DNA from: CAVQSS01 sp963746605
GTDB lineage: Bacteria > Desulfobacterota > RBG-13-43-22
Assembly: GCA_963746605.1 (NCBI GenBank)
Contig: CAVVCH010000019.1
Coordinates: 58,644 to 122,643, forward strand
DNA: 64,000 bases
Reading direction: 5' to 3'
Shown here: one piece after another, positions 36,422-45,083 of the stretch
Position numbering within the stretch: the stretch's first letter is position 1
How the letters are laid out: each line of letters starts with the position of its first letter
The notes under the pieces: generated by a model
What the model saw: the letters and a program-made list of their open reading frames with translations, nothing else
What the model was told of the DNA's origin: nothing
Databases searched by the model: none
Translations under genes and position numbers: made by a program

Positions 36422-36832
36422 GTGTACCTCTTGGATACCAATATACTAAGTGAACTGGTCAAGAAACGCCCCAATCCTTATCTGCTTTCCCGGGTGTCGT
36501 CTCAACCCACTCAAAACCTTTATACCTCTACTGTCTGCATCATGGAATTGAGATATGGAAGTGCGCTACGGGATGACTTCAAGATTTTCTGGGAAAAGTT
36601 GGTAGATCGGATCGTGTCTCAGATTCAAGTTATTCCAGTCGGCTTAAAAGAAGGCCTGTTGGCCGGAGATCTTTTGGCCTCTCTTCGAAAGAAGGGACAA
36701 GTCATCGGAATGGAGGATGTCCTCATTGCGGCTTCCGCCCTTAGTCGAAATTTTATCTTGGTGTCAGCCAACGTACGCCATTTTTCAAAAGTGGAAGAGC
36801 TGATGTGTGAGAATTGGTTAACACTTTCATGA
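36422..36832 (+). CDS. PIN-domain toxin (VapC), pair C
   Basis: 136 residues from GTG 36422. PIN motifs LLDTNILSELVKK, IMELRYG, GMEDVLIAASA and SANVRHF are complete. Its Phd-type antitoxin is directly upstream. The 3' end faces a truncated acyl-CoA dehydrogenase fragment 18 bases away. Confidence 0.9.
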   Translation: MYLLDTNILSELVKKRPNPYLLSRVSSQPTQNLYTSTVCIMELRYGSALRDDFKIFWEKLVDRIVSQIQVIPVGLKEGLLAGDLLASLRKKGQVIGMEDVLIAASALSRNFILVSANVRHFSKVEELMCENWLTLS

Positions 36833-36850
36833 ATCACGGATTCCATTAAT

Positions 36851-37063
36851 CTACACTGGCCCCAACCCCAACCTGCGGGCGATGATCAGCTTCATGATCT
36901 CGGTGGTGCCGGCGAAGATGGAGAGGCTGCGGGCGTCGCGGAAGAGGCGTCTGTTTTGGACCTCCTCCATGTAGCCGTAGCCGCCGTGGAGCTGCACGGC
37001 CTGGTAAGCCACTCGGTTGGCCATCTCGCCCAGCCAGACCTTGGCCATGGAAACCTTGGTGGT
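36851..37063 (-). pseudogene. C-terminal remnant of an acyl-CoA dehydrogenase
   Basis: About 70 codons, TTTKVSMAKVWLGEMANRVA to RRLGLGPV, nearly the same as the end of the full gene at 38458-39606. By eye the DNA is close to 90% identical to 38458-38670. All upstream parts are absent, so it cannot work. It is probably left from a duplication cut at the border with the toxin-antitoxin group. Confidence 0.85.
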
Positions 37064-37205
37064 GGTTGGAAAGACTTTTTGATTCGGTCATCCTGATCGA
37101 CCATTTCAATGGATGAGGGAATAGACTCTGCCGGAACGTTTTGGAATTCCAGCAACTTTTCAGCAAAGGATGGGGGGAAATCGGTATTAGGGGTTTCTTT
37201 AACAA

Positions 37206-37859
37206 TCAGAAATCAACCGTTTCGATTTTTTCCTCTTCCTCTTCGGCGATCAGAAAATCGATAATCTTTCTTTTCTCCGTCCCGGGTTCGAACAACTCCC
37301 GCAGGGCATACAGGGCATTATATCCGTCAAGATCGGTAGCATAATAGAAATCTTGGGCCAACTCGGTGAACACCTTGAGATTGGTCTGATGGACACAGGC
37401 ATCGGTATAATAATGGATAAGGAGTCTCAGGACATTTTCAAATTCATGATAATAGGTTAAATCGGATAAGAGCTGGAGGCTGGCGGGATAATGATCCAGG
37501 CCCCAGATAATCAGGGCCTTGAGCCTCTGATTGGCCGATTTGAAATATTTTCTAATTAGGGGTAAGTTGGGACGTTTCTTGTACCGTTCGGTGATCAGGG
37601 TAGTAAGGAGATTATCGGAGATTTCTTTTTGGCCTTCAAAATAAGCTACCAGATCCCGTTGGGCCTTGTTTTGGGGCCTGGCCTTCCTTTCTTCAATTTC
37701 TTCCTCATCCTCCTCTTCATAATATTTGAAACCGTCTTCCTCCAGGGCTTCCCCCCAGTTCTCCGGCTGAGTCCGGAAAATATCTTCCACCTTTTCCCGG
37801 ATCATTTCATTCTTGAGCTTTAGATATTCCCCAAGGGGATCTTTTTCCTTTTTAGCCAT
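37206..37859 (-). CDS. Acidic helical protein of unknown function
   Basis: 217 residues, not recognised. The N-terminus is basic, then comes a strongly acidic stretch (EEEDEEEIEERKA, about residues 48-62), a helix-rich middle (NLPLIRKYFKSANQRLKALI, HYPASLQLLSDLTYYHEFEN) and another acidic run near the end (EEEEEKIET). No signal peptide or membrane segment. AGGAG precedes ATG 37859. The repeated helical pattern suggests a repeat-type scaffold, but this is only an impression. Confidence 0.65.
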   Translation of the reverse strand: MAKKEKDPLGEYLKLKNEMIREKVEDIFRTQPENWGEALEEDGFKYYEEEDEEEIEERKARPQNKAQRDLVAYFEGQKEISDNLLTTLITERYKKRPNLPLIRKYFKSANQRLKALIIWGLDHYPASLQLLSDLTYYHEFENVLRLLIHYYTDACVHQTNLKVFTELAQDFYYATDLDGYNALYALRELFEPGTEKRKIIDFLIAEEEEEKIETVDF

Positions 37860-38092
37860 GGATTGAAAACTCCTATCTTATGTCCAAATACTGATCCATC
37901 CCTTTGCGAGCTTTATCAATTGCAACGATGATCTCGTCTTTCCGCATAAGATATCATCGTAACTAACATGGCTCTCAGCGGTTCACAGAATTGCGCCAGC
38001 CTTGTGAGCAATACAACTGCCCTTGACCACCCAAAGAAAATTATAGAAAATTTGATCAATTAAGTTATTATAGCTCATTGGGAGGCGCTGGA

Positions 38093-38284
38093 ATGAATCC
38101 TTCTTCACTTAGGCCGTTGGCCCGTAAAATTTATTTTGATCCGGACAACCTTTGGGTCGAATTGGCCGATGGACGTAAGCTGAGCGTGCCCTTGGCTTTT
38201 TTCCCCAGGCTGTTAAATGCCACTCCCCAGCAACGTGAGGCCTATGAGATCAGCGGTGGCGGTACAGGACTCCATTGGGAATGA
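38093..38284 (+). CDS. DUF2442-domain protein
   Basis: 63 residues: WVELADGRKLSVPLAFFPRL and NATPQQREAYEISGGGTGLH are typical of DUF2442, a small domain often encoded beside DUF4160 partners in toxin-antitoxin-like pairs. No DUF4160 gene is visible upstream (37860-38092). GGGAGG precedes ATG 38093. Function unknown. Confidence 0.75.
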   Translation: MNPSSLRPLARKIYFDPDNLWVELADGRKLSVPLAFFPRLLNATPQQREAYEISGGGTGLHWE

Positions 38285-38457
38285 AATTGACGAAGATATT
38301 AGTGTTAAACATCTCTTCTGGGGATAGGGGATCGAATCCATTCGGTCGCTCCTCCGCCCCGGGAAAAACCCTCGAGGCCCCACCTGAAACAGACAAAGGG
38401 CTGGGTCTAACGGTATAGAATAAGACCCCTGAAGAAAATAAGAATACCCCGCTTTAC

Positions 38458-39606
38458 TTACACCGGCCCCAGCCCCAGCCTCCGGGCGATGATCAGTTTC
38501 ATGATCTCGGTGGTGCCGGCGAAGATGGAGAGGCTGCGGGCGTCGCGAAAGAGGCGGCTGATGCGGTACTCTTCCATGTAACCGTAGCCGCCGTGGAGCT
38601 GGACGGCCTGGTAGGCCACCCGGTTGACCATCTCCCCCAGCCAGGCCTTGGCCATAGAGACCCGGGTGGTGATGTCGTCGCCGCGGATGTATTCCGCCGC
38701 CAGGGTGTTGAGGTAGGTGCGGCCGATATCCACCTCGGTGGCCATCTCGGCCAGCTTGAAGGAGTTGTGCTGGAAGCTGCCGATGGTCCGCCCGAAGGCC
38801 TCCCTCACTTTGGCGTAGTTCAAAGCCTCTTTCAGGCATTCTTCGGCCATGGCCTGACACTTGACGCAGACCTCAAGCCGCTCCCGGGCCAGCTTCTCCA
38901 TCATGTATTTAAACCCCCTACCCTCTTCCCCCAACAGGTTCCCAACCGGAACTTGGCAGTCCTCGAAAAAAAGCTCGCCCGTGTCCTGCATGTGGTAGCC
39001 CATCTTTTCCAGCTTCCTGCCCCGGGAGAACCCCGGCGTGCCGGCTTCTACCACGATCAAGCTGATTCCTCCCGGCCCGTCAGGCGATTCCACCCGCACG
39101 GCCAGCACTACCACATCGGCAAAAATGCCGTTGGTGATAAAGGTCTTCTGGCCGTTGATGACGTAATAATCGCCTCGCCGGACGGCCTTGGTCCGGATGG
39201 CCGCCAGATCCGATCCGGCGTTGGGTTCGGTCAGGCCGATACAGGTAATGATCTCTCCGGTGGTGCAGCCCGGCAGGATCCTTTTTTTCAGTTTTTCCGA
39301 AGCGTAGGAATAAATATACGGCACGGCCACATCGGCGTGCAAAGGTACGCCCACTCCGAAGCCGTCGGCCCGGATCAGTTCCTCCCCGATGATAATCGAG
39401 TAACTGAAATCCAGGCCGAAGCCGCCGTATTCCTCCGGAAGCCAGGGGCAGAGAAAGCCCTGCTCCCCCATTTTTCTCCAGAGTTCCCGGGGAACAGCCC
39501 GGTCCCGCTCCCAGGCTTCCACGTTAGGGGTGATCTCGCGGATGCAAAATTTTCGGAATTCCTGCCGGAATAGGCGCTGTTCATCGTTGTTCTCAAAGAG
39601 AGGCAT
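38458..39606 (-). CDS. Acyl-CoA dehydrogenase, isovaleryl/long-chain type
   Basis: 382 residues, complete. Motifs: CIGLTEPNAGSD, YYVINGQKTFITNG, AFGRTIGSFQ and QLHGGYGYMEEY. The usual base position reads IFAGTTEIMK (Ala for Glu). An upstream ARERLEV matches the ERL segment that supplies the base in isovaleryl- and long-chain enzymes. It oxidises an acyl-CoA with FAD. It is followed by a repeat and precedes, on the same strand, a duplicate C-terminal fragment. Substrate unknown. Confidence 0.92.
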   Translation of the reverse strand: MPLFENNDEQRLFRQEFRKFCIREITPNVEAWERDRAVPRELWRKMGEQGFLCPWLPEEYGGFGLDFSYSIIIGEELIRADGFGVGVPLHADVAVPYIYSYASEKLKKRILPGCTTGEIITCIGLTEPNAGSDLAAIRTKAVRRGDYYVINGQKTFITNGIFADVVVLAVRVESPDGPGGISLIVVEAGTPGFSRGRKLEKMGYHMQDTGELFFEDCQVPVGNLLGEEGRGFKYMMEKLARERLEVCVKCQAMAEECLKEALNYAKVREAFGRTIGSFQHNSFKLAEMATEVDIGRTYLNTLAAEYIRGDDITTRVSMAKAWLGEMVNRVAYQAVQLHGGYGYMEEYRISRLFRDARSLSIFAGTTEIMKLIIARRLGLGPV

Positions 39607-39629
39607 GTTTTTTTCCTTTGTTCTTTGCT

Positions 39630-39717
39630 GTCATACCGGGCTTGATCCGGTATCCAGGGCGTTTGGAGCTTAGCCTGAGGCTGGATTCCGGATCGCGCTT
39701 CGCTTGTCCGGAATGAC
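39630..39717. repeat. Palindromic intergenic repeat
   Basis: CATACCGGGCTTGATCCGG and CCGGATCGCG...TCCGGAATGAC hairpins, of the same kind as 25761-25840 and 55540-55640. Confidence 0.55.
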
Positions 39718-39722
39718 GATTC

Positions 39723-40568
39723 TTAACTCTTTATCTTCCGGTTGTAATTCGTATAACGCCGGGCCAGACGGTCCCGGCCCAGCATCAGATCCACCGCCAG
39801 GATGAATGGCTTCATGCGGGCGGCGTCGACGATGGCGCAGTTCAAACCGGCCCGGATGGCCAGGGCCAGAAAGACGGCATTGACGGCCAACCGGTTCGGC
39901 AGGCCGAAGGAGACGTTGCTGGCCCCCAGGACGAGATTGACCCCGGTTTCCCGCTTGACGGTCTCCAGGGTTTCCAGGGTCGTCAGTACGGCCTTATCGT
40001 TCACGGCGCTCGATTCCGCCAGACAGTCCAGCAGCAGGTCTTCCCGGGGTATCCCCAGGGAATCGGTCCGTTCGAGGATGTGGCCGGCGATCTCCAATCT
40101 TTTCTGCGGGTCCTTGGGGACGCCAACGCCACCGGAGGCCATGGCCACCAGAGCGGTTCCGTATCGTTTCACCAGGGGCAGGATTTTATCCAGCACCGGG
40201 TCCTCCCCGGTGACCGAACTGATGACGGGTTTGCCGAGACCTAAGCCTAAAGCATTATCCAGGGCCTGTGGATTCCGGCTTTCCAAACACAGAGGGATAT
40301 CCACCGTTTCCTTGACCGCCTGAACTACTTGAGGCAGTACCACCGCCTCATCGATCCCAAAAGTGGCTACGCTGACAATCAGGATATCGGCGCCCGTCTC
40401 CGCCTGTTTCAAGGCCTCCCGGCGGATGGGCTCCATATCTCCTGATTTCATAGCTTCCTTCAGCGGACCTTTCCCGAAAGGATTGATCCGCTCCCCGATC
40501 AGGACAGTCGGCCGACCGTCGCCGATGATCACTTCCTTGCCCAGAGGACTCTTTACGATTGTTTCCAT
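39723..40568 (-). CDS. Methyltetrahydrofolate:corrinoid methyltransferase (pterin-binding, AcsE/MtvA-like)
   Basis: 281-residue TIM barrel of the pterin-binding family. LIGERINPFGKGPLKEAM at the N-terminus and NLVLGASNVSFGLPNR near the C-terminus are diagnostic. It transfers a methyl group between tetrahydrofolate and a corrinoid protein. Encoded behind a corrinoid protein and a MtaA-type methyltransferase, so it probably takes methyl from the corrinoid and makes methyl-tetrahydrofolate. No [Fe-S] corrinoid protein genes are adjacent, which argues against a role limited to the acetyl-CoA synthase complex. Confidence 0.88.
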   Translation of the reverse strand: METIVKSPLGKEVIIGDGRPTVLIGERINPFGKGPLKEAMKSGDMEPIRREALKQAETGADILIVSVATFGIDEAVVLPQVVQAVKETVDIPLCLESRNPQALDNALGLGLGKPVISSVTGEDPVLDKILPLVKRYGTALVAMASGGVGVPKDPQKRLEIAGHILERTDSLGIPREDLLLDCLAESSAVNDKAVLTTLETLETVKRETGVNLVLGASNVSFGLPNRLAVNAVFLALAIRAGLNCAIVDAARMKPFILAVDLMLGRDRLARRYTNYNRKIKS

Positions 40569-40598
40569 TTCCGTATTCCCCCAAAATTTTTCATCCGA

Positions 40599-40740
40599 AA
40601 TTCGAAACTCGAAATCCGAAACAAATTCAAATGATCAAATGTCCAAAGAATTCAAAAGAAAACTTCGTTTCGGTAATTGCGAATTTTGAACATTGGTGCT
40701 TGTTTCGGATTTGCGTCCTTTGCGAATTTGCGAGTTTGTC
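40599..40740. repeat. AT-rich intergenic repeat (ATTCGAAA type)
   Basis: Repeated AAATTCGAAA / AAATCCGAAAC / ATTCAAATG words. The same words return at 42672-42745. No gene. Confidence 0.4.
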
Positions 40741-40743
40741 GTT

Positions 40744-41994
40744 CTAATACACTCCGTATTCCCTGGTAAAATCAAACAAGGCCTTCACATTTTCAATCTT
40801 GGCGTCCTCCAGGCCGGTGGAGGTGTCCATGATGTACCCGCCGCCCTTGGCCACCGTGTCGATCAGGTTTTTACAATAGGCCCGGACCTGGTCCGGCGTG
40901 CCGGTGGCCATGATGGACAAGGGCACGTTGCCCCGGATGCAGACCGTGCCGCCCAGGATTTCTTTGGCCTTGACCATGTCGGTGGCCTCGAAGGCATAGC
41001 AGGCCTTGCCGGCCGGGATGTCCTTGATGGTCTCCAGACGGGTGGTGCAGTTGCCTTCCCATAAGGGGCAGGGATTGAGCCCCTCATTGATCAGGGCCAC
41101 CATCAGGTCCCGGAGAGTAGGCCAGAAAAACCGGTCGAACTGCTCCTTGGACATGAAGTTGTCCAGACCCCAGTGGATCGGGATGAACACCCGGGGATTC
41201 CCCGTGGCCCGGGTGCCGTTCACGGCCATTTCGATCATGAAGGGCAGCAGTTTCTCGCAGGCCGCGACGACCTTCTCCGGCCGGCGGTACATGTCGAGCA
41301 TGGTCCCTTTCATGCCCCGGAAGAAATCGCTCAAGGTGTCGAAGGGGGCCTGGGAGACGGCGCCGAACTGCATGGGAAAACCGGCTTCCTTGGCCTCCTT
41401 GGTGAAACGCATGGCATAGGTGGCGATCTCCTGCGATTTTTCACCGGCTTTCACCAACGTTTCCAGGGCCGCCTTGACTTCCGGCTGGGCAAAAGCCCGG
41501 AAGCCCATGGAAACCCCCAGGTAATAACTGATGATGTTGTGGAGCGGCGGGAGCTGCTGAAATCCGCTCAAAGCCCCCATAATGCGGGGCCAGAACCGAC
41601 GGATCATGAAGTCGGTGGGGTCCAGGAGAAAGTGGTCGTACTCCTCGGCCTTCAGGTATTCTCCCTCGATATACTGGTAAGTCCGGTTGGCGGTCACCCC
41701 ATGGCCGGGCCACTTCAGGGGCTTGAAATCCAGGGTCTCCAGGATGGGTCCCAACAGACGCAGTCCGAAGGGATTGTTGTCCATGTCCGGCGCGAAATCG
41801 ACCATGGTTTTCCATTGGGCCGCAAAAAGCTTTTCCGGATCGTACATCAGCTCCTGAATAGTCACTCCACAGTACTTGGCCGGGAAAAAGGCGAAAAAAA
41901 CCAGAATGGGCACCCGGTCCGGGACGCGCAGGGCGATGGCCTCCAGGACCCGCTTTTCCCGTTGTTGATACAGCTCAGCCGCGTTTTCTTTCAT
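40744..41994 (-). CDS. MtaA/uroporphyrinogen-decarboxylase-family corrinoid methyltransferase
   Basis: 416 residues, URO-D fold. Family features: an early REKRVLEAIALRVPDRVPI, FIPIHWGLDNFMSKEQFDRF, FWPTLRDLM, NPCPLWEGNC, GTVCIRGNVPLSIM and GGGYIMDTST. In this group a zinc-activated methyl donor or acceptor is used; candidate ligands are the His of IHWG and the Cys residues of CPLWEGNC, not proven. ATG 41994 is preferred because AGGAG lies at the right distance; it follows the corrinoid-protein stop by two bases. It probably demethylates an unknown substrate onto the corrinoid protein. Confidence 0.88.
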   Translation of the reverse strand: MKENAAELYQQREKRVLEAIALRVPDRVPILVFFAFFPAKYCGVTIQELMYDPEKLFAAQWKTMVDFAPDMDNNPFGLRLLGPILETLDFKPLKWPGHGVTANRTYQYIEGEYLKAEEYDHFLLDPTDFMIRRFWPRIMGALSGFQQLPPLHNIISYYLGVSMGFRAFAQPEVKAALETLVKAGEKSQEIATYAMRFTKEAKEAGFPMQFGAVSQAPFDTLSDFFRGMKGTMLDMYRRPEKVVAACEKLLPFMIEMAVNGTRATGNPRVFIPIHWGLDNFMSKEQFDRFFWPTLRDLMVALINEGLNPCPLWEGNCTTRLETIKDIPAGKACYAFEATDMVKAKEILGGTVCIRGNVPLSIMATGTPDQVRAYCKNLIDTVAKGGGYIMDTSTGLEDAKIENVKALFDFTREYGVY

Positions 41995-41996
41995 CC

Positions 41997-42627
41997 TCAT
42001 TCTCCTATCCACTGTTTGCAGAAGTTGACGGCGGCGATGGCGTCGCGACCGTAGGCGTCGGCCTTGACATATTGCCGGATCTCCTCGTCGATCTGCCCAC
42101 CTCCGATCATGATCTTGATATTTTTCCGTAGACCGGCCGTCTCCAGGGCCTCGATGGTCTGCTTCAGAGAATCGAAGGCCAGGGTGAGAAAGGCGCTCAG
42201 GCCCACCACCTGCGGTTGAAATTCCCGGGTCTTCTCCACCACGGTTTCAATCGGCACATCGATGCCCGAGATCGAGCACTTCATAACCGCTCACCTCCAG
42301 CATGAAGACGACGATGTCCTTGCCGATATCGTGGATATCCCCTTCCACGGTGGCGATCAGGACCCGGCCTTTCTTGGGACCCTCCGCGCCCTTGGTCAGA
42401 AGGGGCTTGACGATTCCCGTGATGGCCGTCAGGATCTCACCGGCCATGACCAGGTCCGGGATGAAGTATTCGAAGGTTTCAAAGCGTTTGCCCACGATTT
42501 CCATGGCCGCCCGGGCCGCGGCCAGGATCTCCAGGGGATCCGTTTTTGCGTCTACCAGCTCCTTGACCCGGGCCGCCGTTTCCTCTTCCTTCAGGTCCGC
42601 CATTAGTTCTATCAATTTTTGGTCCAT
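41997..42627 (-). CDS. Methanol/methylamine-type corrinoid protein (frameshifted)
   Basis: Cobalamin-binding protein of the MtaC/MtbC family, about 210 residues when joined. The N-terminal helical cap (residues 1-85) precedes the Rossmann domain with the cobalt-binding EGDIHDIGKD (His99). A one-base shift near 42268 separates YEVLDLG from IDVPIETVVEKT; the rest, VGLSAFLTLAF and KIMIGGGQ, is normal. It carries the methyl group between the two enzymes encoded directly downstream. First gene of the trio. Confidence 0.88.
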
Positions 42628-42929
42628 CTAATTCCTCCCAAAATACAAAATAGAGTTAGTAAAATCATGAGTTAAAATTCGAAATCCGAAACACGAAATC
42701 CGAAACAAATTCAAATGACCGAAATTCAAAAATTCGAAACAGGGTTCTCCCCGTAGGCATACGCACCGGTCGGAGGTTAAGCCGGTGAGGTAACGTAACT
42801 CCTGGATTCTCCGCATCCCTTTCCCAACCCCTTCCCGGTCACAGAAGGGGGTTCGATCATGGCATTCGGCCATTCTAACATTTGAACATTCGATGTTGGA
42901 TGTTGGATGTTCGATGTTCGACGTTCGGT
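42628..42929. repeat. Intergenic repeats, no gene
   Basis: 302 bases. Words of the CGAAATCCGAAA type (42672-42745), then GGATGTTCGATGTTCGACGT-like tandem words at 42880-42926, related to 26398-26445. Not CRISPR: units are irregular and there are no spacers. No promoter or terminator can be supported. Confidence 0.5.
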
Positions 42930-44120
42930 TTATTTCCCTTTGTACAGCTTCCAGGCTCCCTTCTCGACCACCACCGGCACGTAGCACTTGGGGCCCAGAC
43001 CGTTATGGTTTTCCGGGGAATAATTGAAGACGCCGTTCTGGCCCACAAAGCCCTTGACCTTTTCCAGGTTGTCCCGCAGTTGCTCCCGAATCTTGATCAG
43101 GTCATTGGCATTGGCCGGATCCAACTTGGGGTCCACCTTCTTCAAAGCCTCCACCGCCAGATAGACCTGGTCCCAGGGGTGGCCGGCATAGAGGCTGAAG
43201 GCCCCGTAGAGCTTGGTGTATTTGGTATATAGATCCATGGCCACCTTTTTCTGGATGTCGCCTGCCGGCAGGTCCGGAGCAATCAAGGTTTTTAGGGAAG
43301 TGCTGACGATCCCTTCCGCATATTTCCCGCCCAGGTCGATGAACTCAGGGCCCACAATGGCATAATCGCTGACGATGGGATGGTTGAAACCCTGATCCCG
43401 GGCGTTCTTGATAACGACGACCGTGTCCGGCACGTTGCCGGTAATCAGCAGTCCGTCCACGCCGGCGGCCTTGAGGTGGGTGATCTGGGGACTCATATCG
43501 GTGGCCCCGGGGGCATATTTCTCTACTACGGCCGGAGTGATCTTCAGCTCTTTAACCGCCCAATCGAAAACTTCTTTTCCGGCCTGGCCGTAGGCCGTGT
43601 CGATGTACAGGTAGGCGATTTTCTTCGCGCCCTGGTGTTGCAGGTTTTCCAAAAGGTTGGGGATCGAGGCCTCCCGCTGCCGGGGCACGACGTTAAAGAC
43701 CCATTTCTTGGTGGGGATCCAGAGTTTGTCGATGGGGGTAGCGGCGATCATCGGGGTTTTTCCGGATTCGACGGTCTGCAGGACGGCCATGGCGGCGCCG
43801 GAGGAGCTGTACCCGCCGAGCAGGACCACCTTGTCCACTTCGATCAATCTCTTGGTGTGAATAACCGCTTTGGCCGGCTCACTCTCCGTGTCATAATATA
43901 CCACTTTGAGTTGCCGTCCGTTTACACCGCCGGCGGCATTGATGGTGTCCACGGCGATCTCCATGCCTCTTTTTCCCCCGATCCCCAGATTGGACTGGCG
44001 GCCGGTCATATCCATGGTGCCGCCAATTACATAAGGAGCTTTCTGGGCCAGGCTGTTGCCGGAGAAAAAGCAGACCCCTACCAGGACCATGGCCAAGGTA
44101 ATTCCCAACATGCGTTTCAT
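42930..44120 (-). CDS. Liv-type ABC substrate-binding protein, importer A
   Basis: 396 residues, type-1 periplasmic-binding fold with a signal peptide (cut near SLA-QKA). YVIGGTMDMTGRQSNLGIGG and AAGGVNGRQLKVVYYDTESE are classical for LivK-like proteins. Relatives bind amino acids, aromatic acids, amides or urea; the ligand here is unknown. It is last in the order ligase-H-M-G-F-K, separated from LivF by 193 bases. Confidence 0.92.
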   Translation of the reverse strand: MKRMLGITLAMVLVGVCFFSGNSLAQKAPYVIGGTMDMTGRQSNLGIGGKRGMEIAVDTINAAGGVNGRQLKVVYYDTESEPAKAVIHTKRLIEVDKVVLLGGYSSSGAAMAVLQTVESGKTPMIAATPIDKLWIPTKKWVFNVVPRQREASIPNLLENLQHQGAKKIAYLYIDTAYGQAGKEVFDWAVKELKITPAVVEKYAPGATDMSPQITHLKAAGVDGLLITGNVPDTVVVIKNARDQGFNHPIVSDYAIVGPEFIDLGGKYAEGIVSTSLKTLIAPDLPAGDIQKKVAMDLYTKYTKLYGAFSLYAGHPWDQVYLAVEALKKVDPKLDPANANDLIKIREQLRDNLEKVKGFVGQNGVFNYSPENHNGLGPKCYVPVVVEKGAWKLYKGK

Positions 44121-44313
44121 AATGTTCCTCCTTTTGATTTGTTTAAATTTTGGTTTTATATTTTTCAGTCCTGGAAAGACCTATTCACGCAGAGACGCCG
44201 AGAACGCTGAGGAAGTGATTGTTCCTTTGGCGGGACGATTACTGCCAAACGCAAACTCTCCAGTCACTCCGCGAACCCATAACCTGCCAAGGCTGCGAGA
44301 GCTTTAAACATAT

Positions 44314-45072
44314 TTATCCTCCCAGATAAGCGGCTTGGATGACCGGGCTCTCCATGACCTCCCGGGCCGTGCCGGTCAGGACCACTTCCCCCCTTTCCAG
44401 CACGTAAACATAGTCGGCGATCTTCAGGGCCGCCCGGGCGTTCTGCTCCACCAGCAGCAGGGAAATGTCCCCCCCTTGGGCGATTTCCTTCAGGACGCGC
44501 ATCATCTCCGCCACCAGCAGGGGCGAAAGCCCCAACGAAGGTTCATCCAGGGCCAGCAGTTTCGGCATGGCCATCAGGGCCCTGCCGATGGCCAGCATCT
44601 GCTGCTGCCCGCCGGACATGGTCTCGGCCTTCTGCTTGATCCGTTCCTGCAGGATAGGGAAAAGGGTGAAGACCATTTTAAGACGATCGGCCAGGGCCTC
44701 CTTTCTTTTCTCGCCGGACAGGGAGTAGGTCCCAATCAGCAGATTATCCATCACGCTCAGGGAGCCGAATAGTTCCCTCCCTTCGGGAACACTGGCAATC
44801 CCCTGGGCAATGACCCGGTGTGCCGGAAGACCTTCGATGGTCCGGCCCTCAAAAAGGATCCTCCCGGACCGGGGAATCAGCAATCCCGTGAGGGTCTTCA
44901 GCAGGGTGCTTTTGCCGGCGCCGTTGCTGCCCAGAAGGGTCACGATCTGTCCGGCCCGGACGGTCAGGGAAATCTCCTTCAAGACCTGGGCTTCCCCGTA
45001 AAAAGTGGAAATCCCTTGCAACGCGAGTCGCGGCGCCGCAGCGCTTCCCGGATCATGGGGCCAGCGTTTCAC
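44314..45072 (-). CDS. Liv-type ABC importer ATPase LivF, importer A
   Basis: 252 residues from a GTG start. Walker A GSNGAGKST, signature MSGGQQQMLAIGRAL, Walker B LLALDEPSLGLSP and H-loop-region LLLVEQNA identify LivF. It powers importer A together with LivG, 11 bases upstream. Confidence 0.93.
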   Translation of the reverse strand: MKRWPHDPGSAAAPRLALQGISTFYGEAQVLKEISLTVRAGQIVTLLGSNGAGKSTLLKTLTGLLIPRSGRILFEGRTIEGLPAHRVIAQGIASVPEGRELFGSLSVMDNLLIGTYSLSGEKRKEALADRLKMVFTLFPILQERIKQKAETMSGGQQQMLAIGRALMAMPKLLALDEPSLGLSPLLVAEMMRVLKEIAQGGDISLLLVEQNARAALKIADYVYVLERGEVVLTGTAREVMESPVIQAAYLGG

Positions 45073-45083
45073 CGCGCAGCGGA

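Noticed and set aside
37873..37947. 24-codon minus-strand frame MRKDEIIVAIDKARKGMDQY... before the unknown acidic protein
   Set aside because: No ribosome site and too short to judge. It could be a tiny antitoxin remnant, but I cannot support it.
42672..42926. Possible CRISPR-like repetition
   Set aside because: The repeated words are short, irregular and have no unique spacers of constant length.
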